A DNA stretch of 13,446 bases from an uncultured Jannaschia sp. (GCA_937916365.1 CALFSY010000050.1:1-13446), one strand, 5' to 3'; counted from the first letter of the stretch, positions 5,744-13,446 are shown. Notes: generated by a model not told the origin, from the letters alone. A program made the numbers and translations.

Positions 5744-7636
5744 ATGGTGCAATTTACCAGCGTTGCCGACGCACAGAAAATCGAACACGATCTACCCTGG
5801 CCCGAAAGCCAACCGGCCACCACGATTTACGACCTGCTCAGCCAGCGGAAAAATCAACACGGGCAGCTTAATGCCATAAGTTTTCAGATGTTTTCAGGGC
5901 CAACCGATTCGGCCGAAACGCTAAGTTGGGCCGACCTTCACGCTCGCGTCACGCAGGCGGCGAATTTATTTCGTGCATTGGGCGTGGGGCCGTCGGACAC
6001 TGTCGCCTATGTTTTACCAAATGCCAATGAAACGGTGGTGACCCTTTTGGCCGGCACCGTGGCCGGCATTGCCGCCCCAATTAACCCGTTGTTGGATACT
6101 GAACAAATTGCCGCGATTTTGCGCGAAACACGCGCAAAGGTTGTTGTGACGCTAAAGGCATTTCCCAAAACCGATGTGGCGCAAAAAGTGGCCCAAGCCG
6201 TCGCACACGCGCCAAATGTCGAAACCGTGATCGAAGTTGATTTACTGCGTTATTTAACGGGGGTTAAAAAATTTATTGTGCCGCTGATTCGGCCCAAAAA
6301 TCCGGTGCCCCACAATGCCAAGGTTTTGGATTTCAAAACCGAATGCACCAAACAACCACACGATAACCTTACCTTTGAAGATTTGGCAGCAGACCGCGTT
6401 GCCGCGTATTTCCACACCGGTGGCACAACCGGGATGCCCAAGGTCGCACAACATAAATATTCCGGCATGATCTATAATGGGTGGTTAGGGGCCACGATCC
6501 TTTTCTCAGAAAAAGATAACGTAATCTGCCCTCTGCCATTGTTCCATGTTTTTGCGTGCCACGTGATTTTGATGGCAATGCTGGCCTCGGGCGCGCATGT
6601 GATTTTTCCCACGCCACAAGGGTATCGCGGCGAAGGCGTGTTCGATAATTTCTGGAAATTGGTGGAACGCTGGAAAATTACCTTTATCATCACGGTGCCC
6701 ACAGCGATTGCCGCAATGATGCAACGCCCTGTTAATGCAGATGTATCAACTGTGAAAACGGCGTTTTCGGGATCTTCCCCCCTGCCCGTCGAATTGTTTC
6801 GCAGGTTTGAACGCGCAACAGGCGTCACCCTGGTGGAAGGGTATGGATTGACCGAGGCAACGTGCCTTGTGTCCTGCAACCCCGTTGATGGGGAAAAGAA
6901 AATAGGATCGGTTGGTGTGCCATTCCCCCATACACGGGTGAAAATCCTCAAACATGGGGCAGAAGGTGTGATAGAATGTGCCGTTGATGAGGTGGGGGAA
7001 ATTTGCATCGACAATCCCGGCGTGTTCGAAGGGTCAACCTATACCGAAACAGATAAAAACCATGATTTATTCCACCATGATGTTTACCTACGCACAGGCG
7101 ATCTGGGCCGAATCGATTCTGATGGTTACTTATGGATCACGGGACGGGCCAAAGATTTAATCATTCGCGGCGGCCACAACATTGACCCCGCCGTGATTGA
7201 AGAGGCATTGGCAAGCCATGAGGCCGTGGCATTTGCAGGCGCCATAGGGCAGCCTGATCAATTTGCCGGGGAATTGCCTTGCGCATATGTGGAATTGGTG
7301 GCCGATGCAAACGTATCGGTTGATGAATTGATGGCGTGGTGTCAAAGTCATATCCATGAACGCGCGGCGATCCCCAAACACCTAGAAATTTTGGATGAAT
7401 TACCCAAAACAGCCGTCGGAAAGGTGTTCAAACCCGATCTGCGCAAACGGGCCATTAAACGAATTTATAACGCCGCCTTGGCCGACGCGAACATTGCCGC
7501 CAAGGTAGGGATCGTGCGCGAAGATAAAAAATTAGGTCTGGTGGCCGAAATACGCCGGACCGGCGAATTGGATGAACAACATTTAACCCAACTGTTGGGG
7601 CAATTCACTCGCCCCTGGGTTTGGACGGAAGGTTAA
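5744..7636 (+). CDS. AMP-forming acyl-CoA synthetase
   Basis: This 630-residue member of the ANL superfamily activates a carboxylic acid with ATP and CoA to acyl-CoA, AMP and pyrophosphate. Core motifs are all present: A3 HTGGTTGMPK (224-233), A5 GYGLTE (366-371), A7 YLRTGDLGR with D453, A8 GRAKDLIIRGG starting at 467 (hinge near R468-K470), and catalytic lysine K560 in PKTAVGKVFK. About 70 residues follow K560, a longer tail than in most FadD-type enzymes. The ATG has an AAGGGAGGA site 10 bases upstream. Substrate chain length cannot be read from sequence. The next plus-strand gene is a BKACE-family enzyme, so the two may serve the same carboxylate pathway (inference). Nothing resembling a membrane anchor is visible, so it should be cytosolic. 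Confidence 0.92.
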   Translation: MVQFTSVADAQKIEHDLPWPESQPATTIYDLLSQRKNQHGQLNAISFQMFSGPTDSAETLSWADLHARVTQAANLFRALGVGPSDTVAYVLPNANETVVTLLAGTVAGIAAPINPLLDTEQIAAILRETRAKVVVTLKAFPKTDVAQKVAQAVAHAPNVETVIEVDLLRYLTGVKKFIVPLIRPKNPVPHNAKVLDFKTECTKQPHDNLTFEDLAADRVAAYFHTGGTTGMPKVAQHKYSGMIYNGWLGATILFSEKDNVICPLPLFHVFACHVILMAMLASGAHVIFPTPQGYRGEGVFDNFWKLVERWKITFIITVPTAIAAMMQRPVNADVSTVKTAFSGSSPLPVELFRRFERATGVTLVEGYGLTEATCLVSCNPVDGEKKIGSVGVPFPHTRVKILKHGAEGVIECAVDEVGEICIDNPGVFEGSTYTETDKNHDLFHHDVYLRTGDLGRIDSDGYLWITGRAKDLIIRGGHNIDPAVIEEALASHEAVAFAGAIGQPDQFAGELPCAYVELVADANVSVDELMAWCQSHIHERAAIPKHLEILDELPKTAVGKVFKPDLRKRAIKRIYNAALADANIAAKVGIVREDKKLGLVAEIRRTGELDEQHLTQLLGQFTRPWVWTEG

Positions 7637-7970
7637 GATTATAAAACATAATCACTATATTGCCGTTTAGGTTTGAGGTGTAACCCAACACGCAAGCATC
7701 AATCATAAATATCGCCCGTGCCTTTGAATTGACCACGCTTTACCAAACGCACTTACAAGACTGGCCCAAAGTGCTAATTGGTAGCAATGTTTACCTTTAC
7801 ACATGCGACAAAGGAAAATCCCAGAGGTGCCATCAAATCAAAATGTAGCGTCATCCCCTTTGTAAACAGAATCAAAATAGCCGCGCTCATAAGCCGAATT
7901 AAGATTCGACAAACTGCTTTATTTGCTCAAACACGTATATTCTTTTGCTACACTCATTATAAAGGACTCC
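7637..7970 (+). promoter_or_regulatory. 334-base gap upstream of the BKACE gene, no gene seen
   Basis: No convincing gene is present. GATTAT-AAAAC-ATAATC (7637-7653) is a 6-base inverted repeat right after the synthetase stop, possibly a weak end-of-transcript hairpin without a T-run. TGCTA-ATTGG-TAGCA (7772-7786) is a 15-base palindromic element about 185 bases before the BKACE start and could be an operator. The length of the gap suggests the BKACE gene has its own promoter instead of simple read-through from the synthetase. Confidence 0.35.
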
Positions 7971-8795
7971 ATGACCAAACCCTGCATCATTTGTATTGCA
8001 ATCACAGGATCGGTGCCGCGCAAACAAAACAATCCTGCGGTGCCAATCACTGTCTCAGAACAAATCGAAAGCACGCACGCAGCATTTGAAGCCGGGGCCA
8101 GCATTTGCCACGCCCATGTGCGCAACGACGATCAAACGCCATCGTCGGATCCTGAAAAATTTGCCAGATTAAAAGAAGGCATAGAAAAACACTGCCCTGG
8201 TATGATTATTCAATTTTCCACCGGTGGTCGGTCTGGCGCGGGGCGGGAACGCGGTGGCATGTTGCCCTTACGCCCCGATATGGCGTCGCTTGCGGTAGGA
8301 TCAAACAATTTTCCAACGCGCGTCTATGAAAACCCGCCCGATCTGGTGGATTGGTTGGCGGCGGAAATGCGCACCTACGGCATAAAACCCGAAATCGAAG
8401 CCTTCGATCTAAGCCATATTCATCAGGCTGCCGCGATGAGATATGATGGGCGATTGGTGGGCAATCCCTATGTGCAATTTGTAATGGGTATAAAAAACGC
8501 CATGCCTGCGGATCGTGATGTGTTTGGGTATTACGTTAAAACAATGGAACGCTTGATGCCAGAATCCGAATGGTGTGCGGCGGGTATCGGTCGTGCACAA
8601 ATCAAAGTAAATGAGTGGAGCATTGCTGCAGGGGGCCACGCACGCACCGGCCTAGAGGATAACGTGCGACTAGATCACGGTACATTGGCCCCTTCAAATG
8701 CGGCCCTGGTGCAACGAGTGGTCGATATTTGCGGGCACGTGGGCCGCCCCGTTGCCACGCCTATACAAGCCCGCAAAATATTGGGGCTAATATAA
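7971..8795 (+). CDS. BKACE-family beta-keto acid cleavage enzyme (DUF849)
   Basis: This 274-residue TIM-barrel metalloenzyme is of the BKACE family (founder Kce, 3-keto-5-aminohexanoate cleavage enzyme). These enzymes condense a beta-keto acid with acetyl-CoA, giving acetoacetate and a new acyl-CoA. Residues match Kce almost number for number: zinc ligands H47 and H49 in HAHVRND (Kce H46, H48) and E229 in GLEDN (Kce E230), catalytic-site E143 (Kce E143), R225 and D230 (Kce R226, D231), and S83. The stretch NFPTRVYENPPDL is also a family mark. The ATG at 7971 follows AAAGGA with a short 4-base spacer. A TTG at 7923 would add 16 residues that are not conserved. The substrate subgroup cannot be assigned. 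No carnitine dehydrogenase is nearby, so a dehydrocarnitine role has no support here. It converges on clpX. Confidence 0.9.
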   Translation: MTKPCIICIAITGSVPRKQNNPAVPITVSEQIESTHAAFEAGASICHAHVRNDDQTPSSDPEKFARLKEGIEKHCPGMIIQFSTGGRSGAGRERGGMLPLRPDMASLAVGSNNFPTRVYENPPDLVDWLAAEMRTYGIKPEIEAFDLSHIHQAAAMRYDGRLVGNPYVQFVMGIKNAMPADRDVFGYYVKTMERLMPESEWCAAGIGRAQIKVNEWSIAAGGHARTGLEDNVRLDHGTLAPSNAALVQRVVDICGHVGRPVATPIQARKILGLI

Positions 8796-8868
8796 ATCGC
8801 CCCTCCTTTATATATGATGCCAACTCCATTTCGTTAAAACAATTATGGGCCGTTGTTGCCAATGTGTT

Positions 8869-10134
8869 TTATCCGGCGGATGCGGGTTCTTCCTTTGGAC
8901 GTTCGGCATAAATCATCAATGGTTGCGTGCGTGAAACGACCGCCTCTTCGTTAACAACAACCTCTTCAACCCCATCGGCACTGGGCAAATCAAACATGGT
9001 GTCCAGCAGAATGTCTTCCATAATTGACCGCAACCCCCGTGCCCCGGTTTTGCGTTCGATGGCCCGTTTTGCGATGGCTGCCAACGCATCTTCGGTAAAG
9101 GTCAATTTTACGCCTTCAAGGTCAAAAAGACGCTGATATTGTTTAATCAGAGCATTTTTGGGCTGTGTCAAAATTTTGACTAGTGCGTCTTCGTCCAAAT
9201 CCGTCAAGGTGGCAATGACGGGCAAGCGCCCCACAAATTCAGGGATTAGGCCGAATTTCAAAAGATCCTCGGGCTCTAACTCGCCAAACATTTCCCCCAC
9301 GCCCCTGGTATCGGTTTCTTTGACATCGGCCCCGAACCCGATGGCCGATCCCTTACCGCGATTGGCGATAATTTTTTCAAGTCCGGCAAAGGCCCCCCCA
9401 CAAATAAACAATATGTTTGTGGTATCGACCTGCATAAATTCCTGTTGTGGATGTTTGCGCCCCCCTTGGGGTGGGACAGATGCGACAGTGCCTTCCATAA
9501 TTTTCAAAAGCGCCTGTTGCACACCTTCGCCCGATACATCACGCGTAATGGACGGATTGTCGGACTTGCGTGTGATTTTATCGACCTCATCAATATATAC
9601 AATGCCACGTTGAGCACGTTCCACGTTGTATTCTGAGGCCTGTAAAAGTTTTAGAATGATGTTTTCGACATCTTCACCCACATATCCCGCCTCGGTCAGG
9701 GTCGTGGCATCAGCCATAGTAAAGGGCACATCCAATATCCGTGCCAACGTATGGGCCAGCAGGGTTTTACCGCTGCCCGTAGGACCAATAAGCAGAATGT
9801 TGGATTTCGCTAATTCGATTTCGGTTTTTCCCGAATTATTTAGGCGCTTGTAATGGTTGTGCACAGCCACCGACAAAACCCGTTTTGCATGGGCCTGACC
9901 AATGACATAATCGTCCAAAACATCGCAAATTTCTTGCGGGCTTGGCACCCCGTCCGATGATTTCAGACCGCTGGTTTTCGCCTCTTCACGGATAATATCC
10001 ATGCACAATTCAACGCATTCATCACAAATGAACACCGTAGGGCCCGCGATTAATTTGCGCACCTCGTGCTGGCTTTTGCCGCAAAATGAACAATACAGCG
10101 TATTTTTTGTCGTGTTGCCCGATGAATTTGCCAT
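8869..10134 (-). CDS. clpX: ClpX, ATPase and unfoldase subunit of the ClpXP protease
   Basis: This 421-residue AAA+ unfoldase recognises tagged substrates and threads them into ClpP in the cytoplasm. The N-terminal zinc-binding domain has C15, C18, C37 and C40. The ATPase core has Walker A GPTGSGKT (117-124), the pore-1 loop GYVGED (150-155), Walker B ending in D182-E183, and the pore-2 region around 195-207. The RKH loop is at 226-228, the ClpP-docking IGF loop at 265-267 and sensor 2 GARGLR at 364-369. Length and all motifs are normal. The start has an AGGGGA site (10141-10146) 6 bases upstream. It lies 164 bases downstream of clpP in the same direction, close enough for one transcript, although the gap could hold its own promoter. 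It is convergent with the BKACE gene across a 73-base gap with no clear terminator. No lon gene follows. Confidence 0.98.
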   Translation of the reverse strand: MANSSGNTTKNTLYCSFCGKSQHEVRKLIAGPTVFICDECVELCMDIIREEAKTSGLKSSDGVPSPQEICDVLDDYVIGQAHAKRVLSVAVHNHYKRLNNSGKTEIELAKSNILLIGPTGSGKTLLAHTLARILDVPFTMADATTLTEAGYVGEDVENIILKLLQASEYNVERAQRGIVYIDEVDKITRKSDNPSITRDVSGEGVQQALLKIMEGTVASVPPQGGRKHPQQEFMQVDTTNILFICGGAFAGLEKIIANRGKGSAIGFGADVKETDTRGVGEMFGELEPEDLLKFGLIPEFVGRLPVIATLTDLDEDALVKILTQPKNALIKQYQRLFDLEGVKLTFTEDALAAIAKRAIERKTGARGLRSIMEDILLDTMFDLPSADGVEEVVVNEEAVVSRTQPLMIYAERPKEEPASAG

Positions 10135-10298
10135 ATAGTTTCCCCTAAATGGGCCGATTGCTATGGTAAGATTTACTTATCAAAACTGCGACACCTTGTA
10201 TCCAGTCTACAAAGACCCCTATTTAGTTAGCCTAAAACACAAGATCGGGCGCCACAACGCCAAAATGTTGCCTCCGTAATCGAACCGATCACGAAATC

Positions 10299-10940
10299 TT
10301 AGGCGTTGCCATTTTCCGCAGCTTCGCTGTCTTCGGTGCGGTTTTCCACAATCTCATCAATCAGGCCCCAATCCTTTGCTTGTTCGGGATCCATGAAATT
10401 GTCACGTTCCAACGCTTGGACGACATTATCAAAATCTTGGCCCGTGTGTTTCACATAGATTTGATTAAGCCGATCTTTCAACTTTTGCGTTTCTTGGGCG
10501 TGGATCATGTCGGTGGCCTGCCCTTGATACCCACCCGAGGGTTGGTGCACCATAATGCGGCTATTCGGTAATGACCGGCGCATACCCGCCGCCCCCGCCG
10601 CCAACAACAATGATCCCATTGACGCCGCCTGTCCCACGCACAACGTGGACACCGCGGGTTTGATATATTGCATCGTATCGTAAATCGACAATCCGCTGGT
10701 CACGACACCACCCGGCGAATTGATATACATGGCGATTTCTTTCGATGGATTTTCAGATTCTAAAAACAGCAACTGTGCGACAATCAAGCTCGACATGCCA
10801 TCGAAAACCGGACCGGAAACAAAAATGATCCGTTCCTTCAGAAGCCTGGAAAAAATGTCATACGCGCGTTCGCCGCGACTGGTTTGTTCAACCACCATGG
10901 GAACCAACGTGTTCATATAAATGTCATGTGGATCTTTCAT
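10299..10940 (-). CDS. clpP: ClpP, proteolytic subunit of the Clp protease
   Basis: This 213-residue serine peptidase (family S14) forms the tetradecameric chamber that degrades proteins delivered by ClpX or ClpA. The catalytic triad is S107 (GQAASMG), H132 (MVHQPSGG) and D180 (ERDNFM). The N-terminus MKDPHDIYMNTLVPMVVEQ is typical of alphaproteobacterial, especially Rhodobacterales, ClpP. A C-terminal acidic tail follows residue 200. Compared with E. coli ClpP, one residue is missing at the start of the handle helix (TDMIHA instead of TDIEIHA, residues 144-148), so the His-to-Asp spacing is 48 and not 49. The start has AGGGCAGG just upstream. No trigger factor gene precedes it. Instead a creatininase-family gene lies 241 bases upstream in the same direction. 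Confidence 0.98.
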   Translation of the reverse strand: MKDPHDIYMNTLVPMVVEQTSRGERAYDIFSRLLKERIIFVSGPVFDGMSSLIVAQLLFLESENPSKEIAMYINSPGGVVTSGLSIYDTMQYIKPAVSTLCVGQAASMGSLLLAAGAAGMRRSLPNSRIMVHQPSGGYQGQATDMIHAQETQKLKDRLNQIYVKHTGQDFDNVVQALERDNFMDPEQAKDWGLIDEIVENRTEDSEAAENGNA

Positions 10941-10988
10941 GCCTGCCCTGCTTTTGAATATTTACGGTTTATTCTGATAAACCTTGTC

Positions 10989-11015
10989 ATAATATCGCGC
11001 ATGGGCCTGTGCAAG
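10989..11015 (-). promoter_or_regulatory. Candidate clpP promoter
   Basis: Reading the minus strand, CTTGCA (plus positions 11015-11010) is followed after 15 bases by TATTAT (10994-10989), about 48 bases before the clpP start codon. The CTTG start of the -35 suits alphaproteobacterial promoters, and clpP is commonly under heat-shock control. However, the spacer is short and the match is modest. The rest of the 10941-11181 gap holds nothing I can identify. Confidence 0.25.
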
Positions 11016-11181
11016 GGTGGGTGGGTTTTCTAAACCTTGGGCGTTATGGCAACCATACAGCGCACTGATTTTCATATGTTTGGCATTATCCCTGCACCTA
11101 ACACCCATCATAGTATCAGTATGTAGGTGTTTTTGGGGTGCATTGCATTTGTCTTTTCTAAATAAGAAAAACCTTCTTTTT

Positions 11182-11988
11182 TCACGCTTCTTTCCCTGCG
11201 TAGGGTGGGATGTAGCGCCCCATGTCATGCATTAGCGCCACAAAACCCGCAATCTGATCTTCGATCATACGCGCGCCGGCCTCGGCCGTGGCGGCGCGGG
11301 CATTGCCCACAGCGCCATGATCGTTCAAATCCTGGGCAAGCCAACCTAAATTCGCCTCGGCCATATGATAGCCAAGGTGGCGCGCCCCCTGCCGTAGGGC
11401 CGTTTGGCGGCTAGAAAAATCCTGTGCCAGATCCATATCAACCAAATCGGGGTAAAGCGCCAACATCATGGAGGTTTCATAAAATCCGGCATGGATGTCG
11501 ATCATCGGGGTTTTAGGATCATCCGCCACCCTACGCGCCCCTAACCGTGCCCAGGCGGTTGTTACCACAGCCATGGTATGGGTCTGCCGCAATTCGCGCG
11601 CAACAATGTCCATCGGGGCAACATTGCCGCCGTGGCTGGTGATGATAACCAATTTGCGCACACCGGCCCGTGCAACACTGTGACCGATTTGCAACCAGGT
11701 TTTAATTACAACCTCCCAATCAACTGTCAACGTTCCGGGAAACGCAATGTGTTCGTTGGATTTGCACACTTGCTGCACCGGCAAAAACGTCACCGGCGCA
11801 TCGGTTGGTAATGCAACCGCCGCGCGGGTAACCATCGCCTCGGCGATCAACGCATCTACCCCCACGGGCAAATGCGGCCCATGTTGTTCGATCGCGGCAA
11901 TGGGCAGCACCGCAATCCAATCCCGACACACAGTTTCGTTAAATGCGCGGGTCGTCATGTCGCGCCAGAATCGACCGGGTAAATCCAT
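11182..11988 (-). CDS. Creatininase-family metal-dependent amidohydrolase
   Basis: This 268-residue member of the creatininase superfamily is likely a cytosolic amidohydrolase with a two-metal site. Counting from the ATG at 11988, the expected ligands are E34 and H36 (IEQHGPHLP), D45 (GVDA), H119 (SHGGN) and E170 (HAGFYETS). The first three match the numbering known for Pseudomonas creatininase. The SHGGN motif is shared with MftE-like and riboflavin/FAPy-type members, whereas true creatininases have SGHYEN, so a role on creatinine is unlikely. An ATG at 12006 would add six residues but has no ribosome binding site. The ATG at 11988 has AAGAGG 6 bases upstream. The substrate is unknown, and a small cyclic amide or imide is possible. 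It is divergent from gcdH (110-128 bases between starts) and lies upstream of clpP. Confidence 0.85.
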   Translation of the reverse strand: MDLPGRFWRDMTTRAFNETVCRDWIAVLPIAAIEQHGPHLPVGVDALIAEAMVTRAAVALPTDAPVTFLPVQQVCKSNEHIAFPGTLTVDWEVVIKTWLQIGHSVARAGVRKLVIITSHGGNVAPMDIVARELRQTHTMAVVTTAWARLGARRVADDPKTPMIDIHAGFYETSMMLALYPDLVDMDLAQDFSSRQTALRQGARHLGYHMAEANLGWLAQDLNDHGAVGNARAATAEAGARMIEDQIAGFVALMHDMGRYIPPYAGKEA

Positions 11989-11994
11989 GGGCAG

Positions 11995-12000
11995 CCTCTT
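11995..12000 (-). promoter_or_regulatory. Ribosome binding site deciding the creatininase-family start
   Basis: AAGAGG on the minus strand lies 6 bases before the ATG at 11988 and inside the extra codons of the longer reading from 12006. Together with the TATAAT at 12018-12023 it makes the shorter start the consistent choice. Confidence 0.5.
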
Positions 12001-12017
12001 GGTCATGCTACGCGCAC

Positions 12018-12023
12018 ATTATA
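12018..12023 (-). promoter_or_regulatory. TATAAT -10 element for the creatininase-family gene
   Basis: A perfect TATAAT reads on the minus strand, placing the predicted transcript start near 12011. That would leave about 5 bases before the ATG at 12006, or about 23 bases with a proper ribosome binding site before the ATG at 11988. No good -35 was found: TTGGCT is 21 bases upstream, which is too far. Confidence 0.35.
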
Positions 12024-12116
12024 AAACGTTGACGCTCTGGGCCTAGCCAAACATGAGGTAGTGTGCAATCTCTTCAGTGATACAACGCGCATATCAGTTT
12101 TTTACCGGAGCTTTCC

Positions 12117-13331
12117 ATGCCACACGGCACCGCCCCTAACCCAAAACCCGATACCGCGCCCTTTGATTGGGCTGATCCCTTGAACCTATCTGCACAGTTA
12201 GGCGAAGATGAACGGATGATCGCCAACAGTGCCCGCGCCTATGCGCACGATAAATTGATGCCGCGTGTGACGCAGGCCTATCTAAACGAAACGGTTGATC
12301 CAGACATATTCGCCGAAATGGGGCAGATGGGGCTGCTGGGCGTGACGATCCCGGAAATCTATGGCGGGCTGGGCGCCGGATACGTGGCGTACGGTCTGGT
12401 TGCCCGTGAGATTGAGCGGGTGGACAGTGGCTATCGGTCGATGATGAGCGTGCAATCAAGCCTAGTGATGTATCCGATCCTGGCGTATGGTTCTGAACCT
12501 CAAAGGCAAAAATATTTGCCAGATCTGGCCACAGGCACGCATATAGGATGTTTTGGACTAACCGAACCGGATGCAGGCAGCGACCCTGCCGCCATGAAAA
12601 CCCACGCAGACCGGATTGAAGGGGGGTATCGGCTAACCGGCACAAAGATGTGGATTTCCAACAGCCCCATCGCCGATATTTTTGTCGTTTGGGCTAAATC
12701 CGCCGCGCATAACGGGCGCATTCGCGGATTCATCCTAGAAAAAGGCATGCCCGGCCTGTCCACCCCGAAAATTGACGGTAAACTTTCGCTGCGCACTTCG
12801 GTCACTGGGGAAATCGTGATGAACGGGGTCGAGGTGGGCGACGACGCATTGTTGCCCCATGTCGAAGGGTTGAAGGGGCCATTTGGGTGTTTGAATCGGG
12901 CGCGATACGGCATCGCCTGGGGGGTGATGGGTGCGGCAGAGGATTGTTGGCATCGCGCAAGGCAATATGGGGTGGACCGTATGCAATTCGGGCGGCCCCT
13001 GGCACAAACGCAGATGTTTCAAAAAAAACTGGCCGATATGCAAACCGAAATCACGTTGGGCCTACAGGCCGCCCTGCGCGCGGGACGGATGTTGGATAAC
13101 GGCATCTGCGCGCCCGAGGTGATTTCGTTGATAAAACGCAATAATACAGGCAAGGCGTTAGACATCGCGCGCATGGCGCGCGACATGCACGGCGGCAATG
13201 GCATCATGGCCGAATATCATGTCATGCGTCACGCCCAGAATCTCGAAACCGTCAACACCTACGAAGGCACGCATGACGTTCACGCCCTAATCCTTGGGCG
13301 CGCACAAACAGGGTTACAGGCATTTTTCTAA
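12117..13331 (+). CDS. gcdH: Glutaryl-CoA dehydrogenase
   Basis: This 404-residue FAD enzyme of the acyl-CoA dehydrogenase family dehydrogenates and decarboxylates glutaryl-CoA to crotonyl-CoA in lysine, tryptophan and some aromatic degradation routes. It passes electrons to ETF. The catalytic base is E383 in TYEGTHDVH. R107 in YRSMMSVQSS corresponds to the arginine that binds the glutaryl carboxylate in human GCDH and separates this subgroup from other acyl-CoA dehydrogenases. The FAD/substrate stretch GCFGLTEPDAGSD and the C-terminal GGNGIMAEYHVMRH are also typical. The start has a GGAG site 6 bases upstream. A CoA-transferase for glutarate is often next to gcdH in related bacteria, but the window ends too soon to see it. 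The gene is GC-rich and core-like and is divergent from the creatininase-family gene. Confidence 0.95.
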   Translation: MPHGTAPNPKPDTAPFDWADPLNLSAQLGEDERMIANSARAYAHDKLMPRVTQAYLNETVDPDIFAEMGQMGLLGVTIPEIYGGLGAGYVAYGLVAREIERVDSGYRSMMSVQSSLVMYPILAYGSEPQRQKYLPDLATGTHIGCFGLTEPDAGSDPAAMKTHADRIEGGYRLTGTKMWISNSPIADIFVVWAKSAAHNGRIRGFILEKGMPGLSTPKIDGKLSLRTSVTGEIVMNGVEVGDDALLPHVEGLKGPFGCLNRARYGIAWGVMGAAEDCWHRARQYGVDRMQFGRPLAQTQMFQKKLADMQTEITLGLQAALRAGRMLDNGICAPEVISLIKRNNTGKALDIARMARDMHGGNGIMAEYHVMRHAQNLETVNTYEGTHDVHALILGRAQTGLQAFF

Positions 13332-13349
13332 AATCAACGTTCCTTAGAG

Positions 13350-13371
13350 GCCAGAGATACACACCTCTGGC
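13350..13371. terminator. Hairpin downstream of gcdH, possible terminator
   Basis: GCCAGAG (13350-13356) and CTCTGGC (13365-13371) form a perfect 7-base stem with an 8-base loop, 18 bases after the gcdH stop. There is no T-run after the stem on either strand, so it is not a classic intrinsic terminator. It may act weakly or in both directions. Confidence 0.35.
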
Positions 13372-13392
13372 AAACGGGGTCTGTCATCATTA

Positions 13393-13446
13393 TCAACGTG
13401 CGCAAGCCAGCAAACCTGCGATGTCCAAATGTGCCTCTATATGCTG
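13393..13446 (-). CDS. Possible 3' end of a convergent gene cut by the window edge
   Basis: On the minus strand a frame open from the window edge ends with HIEAHLDIAGLLACAR and a TGA at 13393-13395. This would place a convergent gene 61 bases from the gcdH stop, with the hairpin at 13350-13371 between them. Only 17 codons are visible, and a second minus-strand frame is open over the same bases, so the call is weak. No family can be named. Confidence 0.2.
   Translation of the reverse strand, partial: QHIEAHLDIAGLLACAR

Noticed and set aside
7778..8089. 103-codon plus-strand open frame overlapping the BKACE start
   Set aside because: It overlaps the first 119 bases of a well-supported gene in another frame, has no ribosome binding site, and its translation looks like a random product rich in K, R, I and H.
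8783..8803. GGGGC...GCCCC stem at the end of the BKACE gene as an intrinsic terminator
   Set aside because: The left arm lies inside the coding sequence, the stem is five pairs with an 11-base loop, and only a weak T-run follows.
11159..11181. AT-rich inverted repeat (AAGAA...TTCTT) after the creatininase-family stop as a terminator
   Set aside because: The stem is only about five A/T-dominated pairs and would be too weak to act alone.
10962..11228. 88-codon minus-strand frame between the creatininase-family gene and clpP, with an inner 37-residue ORF (10962-11075)
   Set aside because: The long form overlaps the end of the creatininase-family gene. The inner ORF has only a distant AGGGA, matches no family I know, and lies where the clpP promoter is expected.
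12136..12645. Long minus-strand open frame opposite gcdH
   Set aside because: It is antisense to a complete, well-conserved gene, is rich in R, P and S as expected from GC-rich antisense, and has no start signals.

Overview
The window looks like the chromosome of a marine-type alphaproteobacterium, most likely Rhodobacterales or a close relative. The ClpP and ClpX sequences read like that group from end to end. The GC-moderate core also carries a glutaryl-CoA dehydrogenase, a BKACE/DUF849 enzyme and a long acyl-CoA synthetase, a typical roseobacter-like catabolic set. No rRNA, tRNA, CRISPR array, integrase or intact insertion sequence was found.

Layout, left to right. (1) Positions 1-177 are GC-rich DNA with no recognisable gene. 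(2) Positions 178-3334 hold a compact minus-strand, AT-rich three-gene cluster, transcribed soluble GAF histidine kinase -> isopenicillin-N-synthase-type Fe(II)/2-oxoglutarate oxygenase -> LysE/RhtB exporter. (3) Positions 3335-3732 are a very AT-rich intergenic stretch with several small palindromes and a possible structured leader. (4) On the plus strand follow an MsbA/BmrA-type ABC exporter half-transporter (3733-5565), an acyl-CoA synthetase (5744-7636) and a BKACE-family beta-keto acid cleavage enzyme (7971-8795). (5) On the minus strand lie a creatininase-family hydrolase (11182-11988), clpP (10299-10940) and clpX (8869-10134), with clpX convergent with the BKACE gene. (6) gcdH (12117-13331, plus strand) is divergent from the creatininase-family gene and ends near a hairpin and a possible convergent gene running off the right edge.

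Working together: clpP and clpX form the ClpXP protease. The acyl-CoA synthetase, BKACE and GcdH all act on CoA thioesters or small carboxylic acids. The first two are neighbours in the same direction and may belong to one uncharacterised carboxylate catabolic route, although each has its own leader. GcdH belongs to the glutaryl-CoA branch of lysine/tryptophan/aromatic breakdown.

The most unusual element is the AT-rich kinase-oxygenase-exporter cluster. Its base composition differs strongly from the rest: sample lines give 33% GC at 541-600 against 53% at 6841-6900 and 68% at 12361-12420. It couples a sensor with no membrane segment or receiver domain to a small-molecule-modifying oxygenase and an amino-acid-type exporter. 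It may be a horizontally acquired 'sense, modify, export' module. Its substrate is unknown and its function is inference.
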